Shown here: positions 28,497 through 37,727 of the stretch, piece after piece
Position numbering within the stretch: position 1 is the stretch's first letter
Layout of the letters: every line of letters starts with the position of its first letter
Source of the DNA: Pseudomonadota bacterium
Lineage (GTDB): Bacteria > Pseudomonadota > Gammaproteobacteria > Xanthomonadales > Xanthomonadaceae
Direction: 5' to 3'
NCBI GenBank assembly: GCA_023388355.1
Contig: JAEWGI010000054.1
Location: 62,001-126,000, forward strand
DNA length: 64,000 nt
The notes under the pieces: generated by a model
Databases searched by the model: none
What the model was told of the DNA's origin: nothing
What the model saw: the letters and a program-made list of their open reading frames with translations, nothing else
Translations under genes and position numbers: made by a program

Positions 28497-29042
28497 ATGG
28501 CGAGCTACTGCGACTACGCGCCCGGGCATCCGCTGCACGGGCCCTACCACGACCGCGAGTACGGCTTCCCGCAGCGCGACGAAGCGGCGCTGTTCGAGCG
28601 GCTGCTGCTTGAGATCAACCAGGCCGGCCTGAGCTGGGGGACGATCCTGGCCAAGCGCGAGGGTTTCCGCCGCGCCTACCACGGCTTCGACGTCGACGCC
28701 GTCGCCGGCTACGGCGAAGCCGACGTGGCGCGCCTGCTGGCAGACCCGGGCATCATCCGCAACAGGCTCAAGGTGGCTGCGGCGATCCACAACGCCGGCG
28801 TGGTGCGCGGCATGCGCGGTTCGCACGGCGGGTTCGCGGCGTGGCTGGATGCGCATGTGCACGATGATGACGGCCGCCCGCGCGACAAGGCATCCTGGGT
28901 GAAGCTGTTCAAGCGCACTTTCCGCTTCACCGGCGGCGAGATCACCGGCGAGTTCCTGATGAGCCTGGGCTACCTGCCCGGCGCGCACCGCCCGGACTGC
29001 CCGGTGGCGAAACGGCTGGCGCGGCTGCGGCGCGAGGCCTGA
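28497..29042 (+). CDS. tag: DNA-3-methyladenine glycosylase I
   Basis: Base-excision glycosylase of 181 residues that removes 3-methyladenine. YHDREYGFPQRDEAALFERLLLEINQAGLSWGTILAKREGFR holds the active site; the zinc snap is complete, with Cys5 and a nearby histidine at the N-terminus and HRPDC at the C-terminus. The gene converges with sodB over a hairpin. Confidence 0.93.
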   Translation: MASYCDYAPGHPLHGPYHDREYGFPQRDEAALFERLLLEINQAGLSWGTILAKREGFRRAYHGFDVDAVAGYGEADVARLLADPGIIRNRLKVAAAIHNAGVVRGMRGSHGGFAAWLDAHVHDDDGRPRDKASWVKLFKRTFRFTGGEITGEFLMSLGYLPGAHRPDCPVAKRLARLRREA

Positions 29043-29057
29043 GCGTCCGGAAAGCAG

Positions 29058-29079
29058 ACGGGCCGCTTGCGCGGCCCGT
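29058..29079. terminator. bidirectional hairpin between tag and sodB
   Basis: ACGGGCCGC-TTGC-GCGGCCCGT forms a perfect 9-base stem, placed between two convergent stops. A short T-rich end is present only weakly, as is common in high-GC genomes. Confidence 0.7.
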
Positions 29080-29102
29080 TGCGGTGCGGCTGCGGGGCAG
29101 GA

Positions 29103-29729
29103 TCAGCCCTTCACGGCTTCCTGGTAGCGACGCTCGACCTCGTTCCAGTCGACCACGTTGTAGAACGCGCCGATGTAGTCCGGGCGACGGTTCTGGTACT
29201 TCAGGTAGTAGGCGTGTTCCCACACGTCCAGGCCCAGGATCGGGGTATTGCCCGAACCCACGCCCTTCATCAGCGGGTTGTCCTGGTTGGCGCTGCTCTC
29301 GACCGAGAGCTTGCCGCCCTTGTCGACCGACAGCCACGCCCAGCCGGAGCCGAAGCGCGTCAGCGCGGCCTTGGTGAAAGCTTCCTTGAAGGCGTCGAAG
29401 CCGCCCAGGTCGCTGTCGATATGCTTGGCCACCTCACCGACCGGGTTGCCGCCGCCCTTGGGCGACATCACCGTCCAGAACAGCGAGTGGTTGGCGTGGC
29501 CGCCGGCGTTGTTGCGCAGCGGACCGCGCTTGTCCTCGGGCAGCGCATCGAGGTTGGCGATGATCTCCTCGGCGCTCTTGCCGTCCCAGTCCGTGCCTTC
29601 CAGCGCCGCGTTGGCGTTGTTGATGTAGGTCTGGTGGTGCTTGGTGTGGTGGATCTCCATCGTCTGCGCATCGATGTGCGGCTCGAGCGCGTCATAGGCA
29701 TACGGCAGCTTGGGGAGGGTAAAGGCCAC
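29103..29729 (-). CDS. sodB: superoxide dismutase, Fe/Mn family
   Basis: Cytoplasmic dismutase of 208 residues. Metal ligands are His27 ([10 protein letters not shown]), a second His in NHSLFW, and Asp and His in [22 protein letters not shown] and the DVWEHAYY end are of the manganese type, so manganese or cambialistic use is likely despite the gene name. I chose GTG 29729: it gives the typical [19 protein letters not shown] start and has GGAG six bases upstream; the ATG at 29741 has no ribosome site and in fact forms part of that GGAG. Confidence 0.93.
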   Translation of the reverse strand: MAFTLPKLPYAYDALEPHIDAQTMEIHHTKHHQTYINNANAALEGTDWDGKSAEEIIANLDALPEDKRGPLRNNAGGHANHSLFWTVMSPKGGGNPVGEVAKHIDSDLGGFDAFKEAFTKAALTRFGSGWAWLSVDKGGKLSVESSANQDNPLMKGVGSGNTPILGLDVWEHAYYLKYQNRRPDYIGAFYNVVDWNEVERRYQEAVKG

Positions 29730-29846
29730 GGCGATCTCCATTCGGGTTCAGGGGTCCGCACTATTGTGCCGGCTGCGGAGTAAAAACGGGATCAACCGGC
29801 GCGCAATGCTGCTTTCCGGCGCGCGCCGGGTCGACCCCGGCGGCCG

Positions 29847-32570
29847 TCACTCCCTCGGCGGGAAGGCGTGCTCGGCACTGAGGCTCGACAGCGACAGGTT
29901 GGGGTTGTAGGCGGGATCCGACTGCAGCAGCGGTCCCCAGCGCCGCAGCATCGTCTCCACCTCGCCGGCAAAGCGCGCGCGCTTCTCGTCGCTGTCCTCG
30001 GCCCCGCGCGACGCAGATTCGTGGTGGTAAAGCTCGGCGAAGGGGGTCCACAGGTTGCGGTAGCCGGCCTGGCGCAGGCGCAGGCAGAAGTCGATGTCGT
30101 TGAAGGCCACCTGCAGCGACTCGTCCAGCCCGCCAACCTGCGCATACAGCTCGCGACGCACCACCAGGCAAGCACCGGTGACCGCCGACAGCTGCTGGGC
30201 CACGCGCGCGCGGCCGCCGTGGCCCGGATAGCCGCGGGGCATGCCAGAGTACAGGTGCGCAGCCACCCCGTGGATGCCCAGCACCACGCCGGCGTGCTGG
30301 ATGCGGTCGTCGGGGTAGTAGAGCATCGCCCCGACCGCGCCGATCCCCGGACGCACCGCATGCGACACCATCTCGCGCAGCCAGTCGCGCGAGATCACCT
30401 CGATGTCGTTGTTGACCAGGCCGATGACCTCGCCATCGCACTGCCCCGCGGCCCAGTTGTTGATCGCGGAGTAGTTGAACGGGGCATCGAAGCGCAGCAC
30501 CCGCACGCCGCTGCGATGGCGAAGCAGATCCAGGTAGTCCAGCGCATCGGCTTCGCTCGAGCCGTTGTCGATCACCACCACCTCGAAGTCCGGGTAGTCG
30601 GTGCGTTCGAGCAGGCTCTCCACGCAGGTGCGCAGCAGTTGGGCGCGGTCGCGGGTGGGCACCAGCAGGCTCACCCGGGGCGCCGGGTCGGGCAGCGGCC
30701 AGTGCACCCGGTAATGACCATGGGAAAGCTCCACGGCGCGGGCGCCGGGATGGCTGCGCGACAGATGCTCGTCCACGGCGCGCGCGCCGGCCGCGCCGGC
30801 GTAGTCCTTGGCGTCGCGGCTGAGCGCGGTCGAACCCTCGATCGCGCGCCAGTGGTACAGCACCTTCGGGATGTGACGGATGCGAGCCGGATCCAGGCCT
30901 TCGCTGCAGCGCAGGACCAGGTCGTGGTCCTGGCTGCCCTCGAAGCCCGCGCGGAAACCTCCCACCGCCCGCACCCGCGCGGCGCGGATCACGCTCAGGT
31001 GGCAGACGTAGTTCTGGCTGCGCAGCAGGTCCGGGTTCCAGTCGGGCTTGAAATAGGGATCGAAGCGGCGGCCGTGGCGGTCGAGCTTGTCCTCGTCCGA
31101 GTACAGCAGCTCGAGTGCCGGATCGGCGACGATGGCCTCGGCCATCTCCAGCAGCGCATGCGGGCGCAGTTCGTCGTCGTGGTCGAGCAGGGCGACGTAG
31201 TCCCCCGTCGCGATCTCCAGCGCGCTGTTGGAGGCGCGCGAGATGTGCCCGTTCCGGGTCCGCCGGACCACCTGGATGCGCGGATCCTGCGCCACGTATT
31301 CATCGAGCACGCGGGCCACGGCCGGGTCGGGCGAGGCGTCGTCGGCGATGCACAGCTGCCAGCGCGGATAGGCCTGCGCCCGCGCGCTGTCGATGCAGCG
31401 CCGCAGCCAGTGTTCCGGCGTGTTGTAGACCGGCACCAGCACCGAGAAGGTCGGCCCGCCGTCGAGCGCGTCCGCACGCAGGCGCATCCGCTCCAGCTCC
31501 GGCGCGCCGATGGTGTCAAAGCAGTGCACCCAGGCCGCGTACGGATCCATGTCCAGGTCGTGCAGGCCGTTATAGCGGCGCAGCAGTGCGTCCGCACCCG
31601 CGGCCAGTCCGCCGGCCCTCGCGTCGCCCAGGAATCGTGCCGCCTGGCTCCACAGCGATCCGGAGCGCGCCGCGCAGCCGCGCAGCATCTCCCACAGCGC
31701 GCGCAGGCGTCCGACGCGCGCCAGGCCGAACGACTCCACCTGCAGCTCCACGTCGGGCCACGGCGGGCGCAGCACCAGCGACTGCGCCGGATTGTCGAGC
31801 ATCAGCAGCAGCGGCCGCGCCGTCGCCTGCGCCTCCACCGACAGCACCAGGCCGTGGTCGGGGGCCGTGCCGTGGCCGCGGTCGGGCTGCAGGAGAAGCG
31901 GATGCAGCTGCCCGTCCGCGCCCCGGCAGGACAGCCGCAGCAGGTACCAGCCGGCTTCGACCCGACGCCATGGCGGCACCCGCTGCAGGCGCAGCCCTCC
32001 ATCGATCGGAGTCCCCGGCTGCGCGGCGAACGCGGCGCGGGTTTGCGGGCGGACCGGCGCCAGCACCGCCGCTTCGGTCCGCCTCGGCCACGGCGCGCCG
32101 CGGTAGCGCACGATCCTGCGTCCGGGCGCGGGCGCGCCGTGCAGGTACAGGTGGCGGTGGTAGGCCTCCACCAGGGCCAGGGCCAGGCCGCGCGGGCCGC
32201 GCAGCAGGCCCGGCAGGATGCGCAGCGCGGCCGCCAGCCGAGCCTGTGCGCCGCCGACGGCGCCACCGGACGCCGCCGCCCACATCGCGCGCAGCGCGGT
32301 GCGGCGGTCGATGCGCTCGCACCTCAGGCCGGCATCGACAGGCGTGGACAGTCCCAGCCGCCAGTGGCCCTGGCCGATCGCGACGATGCCTTCGGCCACA
32401 CCGTCCGACACCTCCATCGGCGACTGCTGCTCGCGCGCGTCCGGTGCTTCGCCCAGCAGCACGATGGCCGGCCCGGCGGCGGCCGTTCGCGGCCAGGGAG
32501 CGGAGATCCGGTACCAGCCGGATTCAAACCAGGTGGGCTGGCCTGCCGGCAGCGGGGCGTGTTCGCGCAT
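29847..32570 (-). CDS. glycosyltransferase with two GT2 domains
   Basis: Protein of 907 residues. Residues 1 to about 365 form a domain I do not recognise, with beta-rich segments such as FESGWYRISAPWPR and VEAGWYLLRLSCRG. The first GT-A domain starts at about 372 (FSVLVPVYNTPEHWLRRC; DXD-like LLDHDDELRPH at about 461). The second starts at about 631 (VSLLVPTRDRAQLLRTC; VNNDIEVISRDW at about 718; FNDIDFCLRL). Such tandem GT2 proteins occur in O-antigen and rhamnan synthesis. No signal peptide or strong membrane helix is seen. It stands alone, between sodB and prmA, far from any polysaccharide cluster. ATG 32570 was chosen because the likely -10 lies just upstream of it. Confidence 0.85.
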   Translation of the reverse strand: MREHAPLPAGQPTWFESGWYRISAPWPRTAAAGPAIVLLGEAPDAREQQSPMEVSDGVAEGIVAIGQGHWRLGLSTPVDAGLRCERIDRRTALRAMWAAASGGAVGGAQARLAAALRILPGLLRGPRGLALALVEAYHRHLYLHGAPAPGRRIVRYRGAPWPRRTEAAVLAPVRPQTRAAFAAQPGTPIDGGLRLQRVPPWRRVEAGWYLLRLSCRGADGQLHPLLLQPDRGHGTAPDHGLVLSVEAQATARPLLLMLDNPAQSLVLRPPWPDVELQVESFGLARVGRLRALWEMLRGCAARSGSLWSQAARFLGDARAGGLAAGADALLRRYNGLHDLDMDPYAAWVHCFDTIGAPELERMRLRADALDGGPTFSVLVPVYNTPEHWLRRCIDSARAQAYPRWQLCIADDASPDPAVARVLDEYVAQDPRIQVVRRTRNGHISRASNSALEIATGDYVALLDHDDELRPHALLEMAEAIVADPALELLYSDEDKLDRHGRRFDPYFKPDWNPDLLRSQNYVCHLSVIRAARVRAVGGFRAGFEGSQDHDLVLRCSEGLDPARIRHIPKVLYHWRAIEGSTALSRDAKDYAGAAGARAVDEHLSRSHPGARAVELSHGHYRVHWPLPDPAPRVSLLVPTRDRAQLLRTCVESLLERTDYPDFEVVVIDNGSSEADALDYLDLLRHRSGVRVLRFDAPFNYSAINNWAAGQCDGEVIGLVNNDIEVISRDWLREMVSHAVRPGIGAVGAMLYYPDDRIQHAGVVLGIHGVAAHLYSGMPRGYPGHGGRARVAQQLSAVTGACLVVRRELYAQVGGLDESLQVAFNDIDFCLRLRQAGYRNLWTPFAELYHHESASRGAEDSDEKRARFAGEVETMLRRWGPLLQSDPAYNPNLSLSSLSAEHAFPPRE

Positions 32571-32631
32571 CGGATCGGGTCGTCGTCGGGAGGGCGCGGT
32601 GCCTGGGCCGGGCCCGACGCAGTAGCGCGCA

Positions 32632-32637
32632 AGTATA
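32632..32637 (-). promoter_or_regulatory. putative -10 for the glycosyltransferase
   Basis: TATACT on the minus strand, about 62 bases before the chosen ATG. It lies downstream of two further in-frame ATGs, which speaks against those. The -35 is weak. Confidence 0.45.
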
Positions 32638-32675
32638 CGGGATGCCCGCATGCCCTCCATGCGCACCTGCGGCGC

Positions 32676-32681
32676 TAGACT
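32676..32681 (+). promoter_or_regulatory. putative -10 placing transcription start on the prmA ATG
   Basis: TAGACT preceded by GC ends six bases before ATG 32688; no ribosome binding site is present. Confidence 0.5.
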
Positions 32682-32687
32682 GCCGCG

Positions 32688-33605
32688 ATGCCGTTCCTCG
32701 AACTCACCGTCCGCTGTCCACAGGCCGAGCAGCCACGGCGCGAGCATGCGCTGGAGGACGTGGGGGCGCTTGCGGTGACCCTGCTCGATGCCGACGCCGG
32801 CACCAGCGACGAGCACGCGATCCTCGAACCGGGCGTGGGCGAAACGCCGCTGTGGGACGAGGTCGCGCTGTGCGCGCTGTTCCCGCACGACGCGGACGCG
32901 CTACTGCTGCTGGCGGCGCTGGATGCGTTCGATCCGGCGCTGGACTGGACCGGCGCGGCGTTCCGCCAGGTGGCCGATCAGGACTGGGAGCGGGCATGGA
33001 TGGACCAGTACGCGCCGATGCGCTTCGGTGCGCGCACCTGGATCGTGCCCTGGGACCACGCGCTGCCCGACGCGGCGCGCGCGGCCGATGCGGCGGTGGT
33101 GCGGCTCGATCCCGGGCTGGCGTTCGGCTCGGGCACCCATCCCACCACCTCGCTGTGCCTGCAGTGGCTCGACTCGCTGGCCCCGGAGGGGAACCTCGAA
33201 GGCGCCATGCTGCTCGATTTCGGCTGCGGCAGCGGCATCCTCGCGCTGGCGGCCCTGGCCCTGGGCGCGGCCACCGCCGACGCGGTCGACAACGATCCGC
33301 AGGCGCTGCAGGCCACCCGCGACAACGCGATCCGCAACGGACTCGACCAGGGCCTGCGGGCGTGGTCGCCGGAAGACGCGCCGGCCGGCCCCTACCCGGT
33401 CGTGGTCGCGAACATTCTCGCCACCGCCCTGGACACGCTGGCGCCCACGCTTGCCGCGCGCACCGCGCCGGGCGGACGCATCGCCCTGTCCGGCATCCTG
33501 GACGGGCAGCAGGACGCGCTGATCGAACGCTATGGCGAATGGTTCGATGGCCTGGCCGTCGCGGTCGAGGGCGACTGGGTGCGGATCGACGGCGTGCGCC
33601 GATGA
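32688..33605 (+). CDS. prmA: ribosomal protein L11 methyltransferase
   Basis: SAM-dependent enzyme of 305 residues that trimethylates ribosomal protein L11. The N-terminal substrate domain (about 1-95, with [15 protein letters not shown] near its end) is followed by [22 protein letters not shown], the SAM loop [19 protein letters not shown] and the NILA motif [11 protein letters not shown]. In gammaproteobacteria prmA is typically followed by dusB-fis; here a DUF3426 gene comes between prmA and fis. Confidence 0.95.
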   Translation: MPFLELTVRCPQAEQPRREHALEDVGALAVTLLDADAGTSDEHAILEPGVGETPLWDEVALCALFPHDADALLLLAALDAFDPALDWTGAAFRQVADQDWERAWMDQYAPMRFGARTWIVPWDHALPDAARAADAAVVRLDPGLAFGSGTHPTTSLCLQWLDSLAPEGNLEGAMLLDFGCGSGILALAALALGAATADAVDNDPQALQATRDNAIRNGLDQGLRAWSPEDAPAGPYPVVVANILATALDTLAPTLAARTAPGGRIALSGILDGQQDALIERYGEWFDGLAVAVEGDWVRIDGVRR

Positions 33606-33638
33606 CGCGCGCCGCGTGGGGGCTCCACAACGGCGTGG

Positions 33639-33644
33639 TTGAAT
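33639..33644 (+). promoter_or_regulatory. possible -10 at the DUF3426 start
   Basis: TTGAAT ends six bases before ATG 33651. It is a 4 of 6 match and the weakest of the leaderless-type set. Confidence 0.3.
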
Positions 33645-33650
33645 AGCGCC

Positions 33651-35057
33651 ATGTTCATCAACTGCCGGCACTGCCACGCGCTGGTCGCCACCGATCCGGC
33701 CACCGACCTGCCGCCCGAGCGCTGCCCGCGCTGCGCCGGCGTGCTGCGTCGCACCGATGCCGGAACGGTGCCGGACAGGCCGCGGGCCGGCGCCGCCGCA
33801 ACGGGCGGCGGGGATGTCGCCACCGGCCCCGGGACCGCGGCGCCAGCGCACGTCCCCGCGTCGCCGCCACCCGGACCCGCGCCGACCCCGCGCGCAGACC
33901 AGGACGCCCCGGCGGCGCAGGACCGGCCAGACGCGGACGCGAACACCGCAACCGCGCCCGGCGTCGCTGCGACCGGCGGTGAATCGGCGGGTGACGCCAT
34001 CGCGGCCGCCGATCCGGCTCCGGCTCCAACTGCAACTCCGGCCCCGGCCCCGGCCCCGGCTCCAACACCAGCTCCAACACCAGCTCCGGCTCCAGCTCCA
34101 GCTCCAGCTCCAGCTCCAGCTCCAGATCCAGATCCAGATCCAGATCCAGATCCAACTCCAGATCCAACTCCAGATCCGGCTCCAGATCCGGCTCCAACTC
34201 CGGCTCCAACTCCGGCTCCAACTCCGACCCCAGCTCCGGTTCCGACTCCGGCTTCTGCATCCACAGCCGCGACCGCCACCGATGCCGTCGCCGGCGCGGA
34301 GCAGGAACCGCCGCCGGCGTCGCCCGCAGCGGCCGACGAACCTGGCGATGCCGCAACCGCCACCGGACCTGCGCCAGAAGCGGAGCAAGCCTCGCCCGGG
34401 CAGGCGGACACGCCGACCGCGGACGCGCCGGACCCTGCCGGGGCCAGCGCCCCTGTGCAGCGCGACGCGCAGGCTTCGCCCGAAGCCCGGCCCCCGACGC
34501 CACCGCTGGACGACGCTTCCGCGACGACCGACCCCGCCGCCCCTGTCTTCACGGCCCGACCCGCAGGCGCCGCCGCACGGCCCACGGACCGGCGGCGGCG
34601 CACCCTGGTCGCGGTCGCGATCGCCACCCTGGCCCTGCTGCTGGCGCTGCAGATCGTGCTCGCCGACCGCGAGCGGCTGGCGGCCGATGCGCACTGGCGG
34701 CCGCTGGTCGCCGCCGCCTGCGGCCTGCTCGGCTGCGAGGTGCCGCCGTGGCGCGAACCCTCGGCCATCGTGCTGGTCTCGCGCGACGTGCGCCCGCATC
34801 CCGACGCCGGCAACGCGCTCCGCGTACGCGCCAGCTTCCGCAACGACGCGCGCTGGCCGCAGGCCTGGCCGCGGCTGCTGCTCACGCTGTCGGATGTCGA
34901 CGGGCGCGCGGTGGCCGCGCGCGCGTTCGAACCGGTCGAATACCTCGGCAGCACGCCCGGCTCGCCGATGGCGACCGGACAGACCGCGGACATCGAGCTG
35001 GACATCCACGAACCCTCCGTGGCCACGGTGTCCTACGCGTTCGACTTTCGGGAGTAG
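33651..35057 (+). CDS. zinc-ribbon DUF3426 membrane protein with X-Pro rod
   Basis: Protein of 468 residues. An N-terminal zinc ribbon (NCRHCHALV...RCPRCAGVL, two CxxC pairs) is followed by about 270 residues of low-complexity Pro/Ala/Asp/Thr, including about 40 X-Pro dipeptides at roughly 121-200. A single transmembrane helix ([20 protein letters not shown], about 322-342) leads to a periplasmic DUF3426 domain with two close cysteines ([11 protein letters not shown]) and [29 protein letters not shown]. The family (MJ0042/zinc-ribbon plus DUF3426) is of unknown function and lies beside prmA or fis in many proteobacteria. The rod is far longer than usual. Confidence 0.8.
   Translation: MFINCRHCHALVATDPATDLPPERCPRCAGVLRRTDAGTVPDRPRAGAAATGGGDVATGPGTAAPAHVPASPPPGPAPTPRADQDAPAAQDRPDADANTATAPGVAATGGESAGDAIAAADPAPAPTATPAPAPAPAPTPAPTPAPAPAPAPAPAPAPDPDPDPDPDPTPDPTPDPAPDPAPTPAPTPAPTPTPAPVPTPASASTAATATDAVAGAEQEPPPASPAAADEPGDAATATGPAPEAEQASPGQADTPTADAPDPAGASAPVQRDAQASPEARPPTPPLDDASATTDPAAPVFTARPAGAAARPTDRRRRTLVAVAIATLALLLALQIVLADRERLAADAHWRPLVAAACGLLGCEVPPWREPSAIVLVSRDVRPHPDAGNALRVRASFRNDARWPQAWPRLLLTLSDVDGRAVAARAFEPVEYLGSTPGSPMATGQTADIELDIHEPSVATVSYAFDFRE
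34012..34255 (+). repeat. hexanucleotide tandem tract coding X-Pro
   Basis: Runs of CCAGCT, CCAGAT and close variants (unit N-C-T-C-C-A/G) extend over about 240 bases. Because the unit is two codons, gain or loss of units keeps the frame and changes only rod length. Longest pure stretches are at about 34089-34125 (GCTCCA) and 34122-34154 (GATCCA). Confidence 0.85.
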
Positions 35058-35165
35058 TCCGCGGTCGCGGACACGGGCGTCCCCACTCCAGCCCGATGCG
35101 GCCCGGCGTGGCAGGGCACAGCCGACGACAAGCGCGGCCCCCGCCCTCCTTTGGTCGAATTCGCA

Positions 35166-35195
35166 TTGTCCGATGCGACCACATGGCGCTAGACT
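35166..35195 (+). promoter_or_regulatory. putative sigma-70 promoter for fis
   Basis: TTGTCC (35166-35171), an 18-base spacer and TAGACT (35190-35195). Transcription would begin near 35202, after the ATG at 35183 and before the TTG at 35252. Confidence 0.5.
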
Positions 35196-35251
35196 CGACC
35201 GCCCGCGATGACCGGCCGCGCCGCATCGCCCAGGCCGCCGCCGAGCATCCA

Positions 35252-35524
35252 TTGAACGCCCCGGAACACGTCGACAGCAACGTCCGCAGCGCGCCGCGTG
35301 CGCCGCTGCGCGACCACGTGGCCAATTCGGTGCGTCGCTACCTGGGCGACCTCAACGGCAGCGACGCCGACAATCTCTACCAGATCGCCCTGCGCGAGCT
35401 GGAGATCCCGCTGTTCCTGGAAGTGCTCGAGCACTGCGACGGCAACCAGAGCCGCGCCGCGACCATGCTCGGCATCCATCGCGCAACGTTGCGCAAGAAA
35501 CTTCGCGAGTACGGCATCGCCTGA
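35252..35524 (+). CDS. fis: nucleoid-associated DNA-binding protein Fis
   Basis: Fis-family protein of 90 residues. The N-terminal part [16 protein letters not shown] leads to the helix-turn-helix [33 protein letters not shown], the DNA-bending domain. Fis controls rRNA and growth-rate genes. I chose the TTG at 35252 because it gives the family's standard length and begins [10 protein letters not shown]; an in-frame ATG at 35183 would add 23 odd residues and lies upstream of the best promoter. Start confidence is moderate, function high. Confidence 0.88.
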   Translation: MNAPEHVDSNVRSAPRAPLRDHVANSVRRYLGDLNGSDADNLYQIALRELEIPLFLEVLEHCDGNQSRAATMLGIHRATLRKKLREYGIA

Positions 35525-35588
35525 GCGGCGGACCGCCGCGACCGCCCGGGGCCGACGCGCGCGGCGCCGGCGCCAGCCGCGCGGCGGC

Positions 35589-35594
35589 TATAAT
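35589..35594 (+). promoter_or_regulatory. consensus -10 of purH
   Basis: A perfect TATAAT preceded by GGC, 29 bases before the ATG; no recognisable -35 and no PurR-type operator was seen. Confidence 0.55.
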
Positions 35595-35623
35595 TTCGCC
35601 CCCGCTTCAAGCCGCGAGCCGCA

Positions 35624-37210
35624 ATGACCGTCGATCTCCTGCCCGTGCGCCGGGCGCTGCTGTCCGTCTCCGACAAGACCGGCCTGGTCGAACTGGCCAC
35701 GGCGCTGTCGGCGCGCGGCGTCGAGCTGCTGTCCACCGGCGGCACCGCGAAGGCGATCCGCGAGGCCGGGTTGCCGGTGCGCGACGTCAGCGAGGCCACC
35801 GGCTTCCCGGAGATGATGGACGGCCGGGTCAAGACCCTGCACCCGGTGGTGCATGGCGGCCTGCTCGGCCGCGCCGGCACCGACGAGGCGGTGATGGCGC
35901 AGCACGGCATCGCCCCGATCGACCTGCTGGTGCTCAACCTGTATCCGTTCGAGTCGGTGACCGCGAAGGCCGACTGCACGCTCGCCGACGCGGTGGAGAA
36001 CATCGACATCGGCGGCCCGGCGATGCTGCGTTCGGCGGCCAAGAACTTCGCCCGCGTGGCGGTGGCCACCTCGCCCGACCAGTACCCCGGCCTGCTCGCC
36101 GAACTCGAGGCCAGCGACGGCGCGCTGTCGGCCGCCACCCGCTTCGCGCTGTCGGTGGCCGCGTTCAACCGCGTGGCGCAGTACGACGCGGCGATCAGCA
36201 ACTGGCTCTCGGCGGTGACCGATACGTCCTCCGACGTACCGGTGCGCACCCCGTTCTCCGCCCAGGCCAACGGCAGCTTCGTCAAGGTGATGGACCTGCG
36301 CTACGGCGAGAATCCGCACCAGCAGGCCGCCTTCTACCGCGACCTGCATCCCGCGCCCGGCTCGCTGGCCACGTTCGAGCAGCTGCAGGGCAAGGCGCTG
36401 AGCTACAACAACATCGCCGATTCCGACGCGGCCTGGGAATGCGTGCGCCAGTTCGACGCGCCGGCCTGCGTGATCGTCAAGCACGCCAATCCCTGCGGCG
36501 TGGCCGTGGGCGCGGGCTGCGGCGACGCCTACGAGCAGGCCCATGTCACCGATCCGACCAGCGCCTTCGGCGGCATCATCGCCTTCAACCGCAGGCTCGA
36601 CGCGGCGACCGCCAGGCTCATCCTCGACCGCCAGTTCGTCGAGGTGCTGCTGGCGCCGGACTACGACGAAGGCGCGCTGGAGTACGCGAAGAAGAAGGCG
36701 AACGTGCGCGTGCTGCGCATCCCGATGGCGCCGGTGTCAGCTGGCTTCATCGACACCAGGCGCGTGGGCTCGGGCCTGCTGCTGCAGACCGCCGACGATC
36801 GCGTGGTGACGCGCGGGGAGCTGAAGGTGGTGACGAAGCTGTCCCCCACCGAGGCCCAGTTCGCCGACCTGCTGTTCGCGTGGAAGGTGGCGAAGTTCGT
36901 CAAGTCCAACGCGATCGTCTATGCGAAGGACCACCGCACCATCGGCGTGGGCGCCGGGCAGATGAGCCGGGTGTACTCGGCCCGCATCGCCGGGATCAAG
37001 GCCGCCGACGCCGGTCTGGTGGTCGAGGGTTCGGCGATGGCCTCGGATGCATTCTTCCCCTTCCGCGACGGCATCGACGCCGCGGCGCAGGCGGGCATCA
37101 AGGCCGTGATCCAGCCCGGCGGCTCGATGCGCGACGCCGAGGTGATCGCCGCGGCCGACGAGCACGGCATCGCCATGGTGTTCACCGGCGTGCGCCACTT
37201 CCGGCACTGA
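35624..37210 (+). CDS. purH: AICAR formyltransferase / IMP cyclohydrolase
   Basis: Bifunctional enzyme of 528 residues for the last two purine steps. The N-terminal MGS-like cyclohydrolase (about 1-200) has [25 protein letters not shown] and [11 protein letters not shown]; the transformylase has [23 protein letters not shown] (catalytic Lys-His), [12 protein letters not shown] and the C-terminal [13 protein letters not shown] small lipoprotein gene and purD follow on the same strand. Confidence 0.97.
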   Translation: MTVDLLPVRRALLSVSDKTGLVELATALSARGVELLSTGGTAKAIREAGLPVRDVSEATGFPEMMDGRVKTLHPVVHGGLLGRAGTDEAVMAQHGIAPIDLLVLNLYPFESVTAKADCTLADAVENIDIGGPAMLRSAAKNFARVAVATSPDQYPGLLAELEASDGALSAATRFALSVAAFNRVAQYDAAISNWLSAVTDTSSDVPVRTPFSAQANGSFVKVMDLRYGENPHQQAAFYRDLHPAPGSLATFEQLQGKALSYNNIADSDAAWECVRQFDAPACVIVKHANPCGVAVGAGCGDAYEQAHVTDPTSAFGGIIAFNRRLDAATARLILDRQFVEVLLAPDYDEGALEYAKKKANVRVLRIPMAPVSAGFIDTRRVGSGLLLQTADDRVVTRGELKVVTKLSPTEAQFADLLFAWKVAKFVKSNAIVYAKDHRTIGVGAGQMSRVYSARIAGIKAADAGLVVEGSAMASDAFFPFRDGIDAAAQAGIKAVIQPGGSMRDAEVIAAADEHGIAMVFTGVRHFRH

Positions 37211-37217
37211 GCCGGCC

Positions 37218-37631
37218 ATGCGACCGACCCTGCCCGGCACCGCCGCCAGCGCCCTGCTGCTGGCGCTGGCCGCCTGCGGCAGCCCCGACAGCGTTGCGCT
37301 GCAGCAGGCGCGCGATTCGATCGCCGCCACCCTGCCCGAACCCTACTTCGAAGATCTGGTCATCGAATCGGTGGCGGTCGAAGGCAGCGCACTGGTGCAG
37401 CTGGTGCGCAGCCCCGAGGGCAGCGCCGCGGCCATCCGCGCCCACCCGCGCTTCGAGGAGCTGCGCCAGTCGGAGCAGGATGCGCTTCCCGACCTGTGCG
37501 CCAGCCCCGCGATCGCGCCGCTGGCGGCCACCGGCGCGCGCCTGGTGCGACGCTTCATCGATCGGGAAGGCGACGTGTTCTTCGAAGTGGAGATGCCCGC
37601 CCATGCCTGCGACGATGCCACGCGTGAATAG
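37218..37631 (+). CDS. small putative lipoprotein between purH and purD
   Basis: Protein of 137 residues with lipobox LLALAACG (Cys about 20), then a soluble domain ([35 protein letters not shown], three further cysteines). I do not recognise a family; the ratio of charged residues and the GC-rich third positions support a real gene. It starts seven bases after purH, so it is probably cotranscribed, but nothing ties it to purines. Confidence 0.6.
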   Translation: MRPTLPGTAASALLLALAACGSPDSVALQQARDSIAATLPEPYFEDLVIESVAVEGSALVQLVRSPEGSAAAIRAHPRFEELRQSEQDALPDLCASPAIAPLAATGARLVRRFIDREGDVFFEVEMPAHACDDATRE

Positions 37632-37727
37632 CGCCCTGCACGCCGGCGCGCGAAGCGCAGCGGGCGCACGCCGTCATTCCATCCCGACCTGCCGCGCGAT
37701 GCAGCCGCGCGCACACAGGAGTCCTGC

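Noticed and set aside
29730..29741. ATG at 29741 as start of sodB
   Set aside because: It lacks a ribosome site and is itself part of the GGAG used by the GTG start that gives the conserved N-terminus.
34012..34255. Regularly repeated units that might suggest a CRISPR array
   Set aside because: The unit is six bases, there are no spacers, and the tract is in frame within a gene.
35525..35623. Possible purine riboswitch or PurR operator before purH
   Set aside because: No purine riboswitch core or PurR-type palindrome was found; only a -10 is visible.
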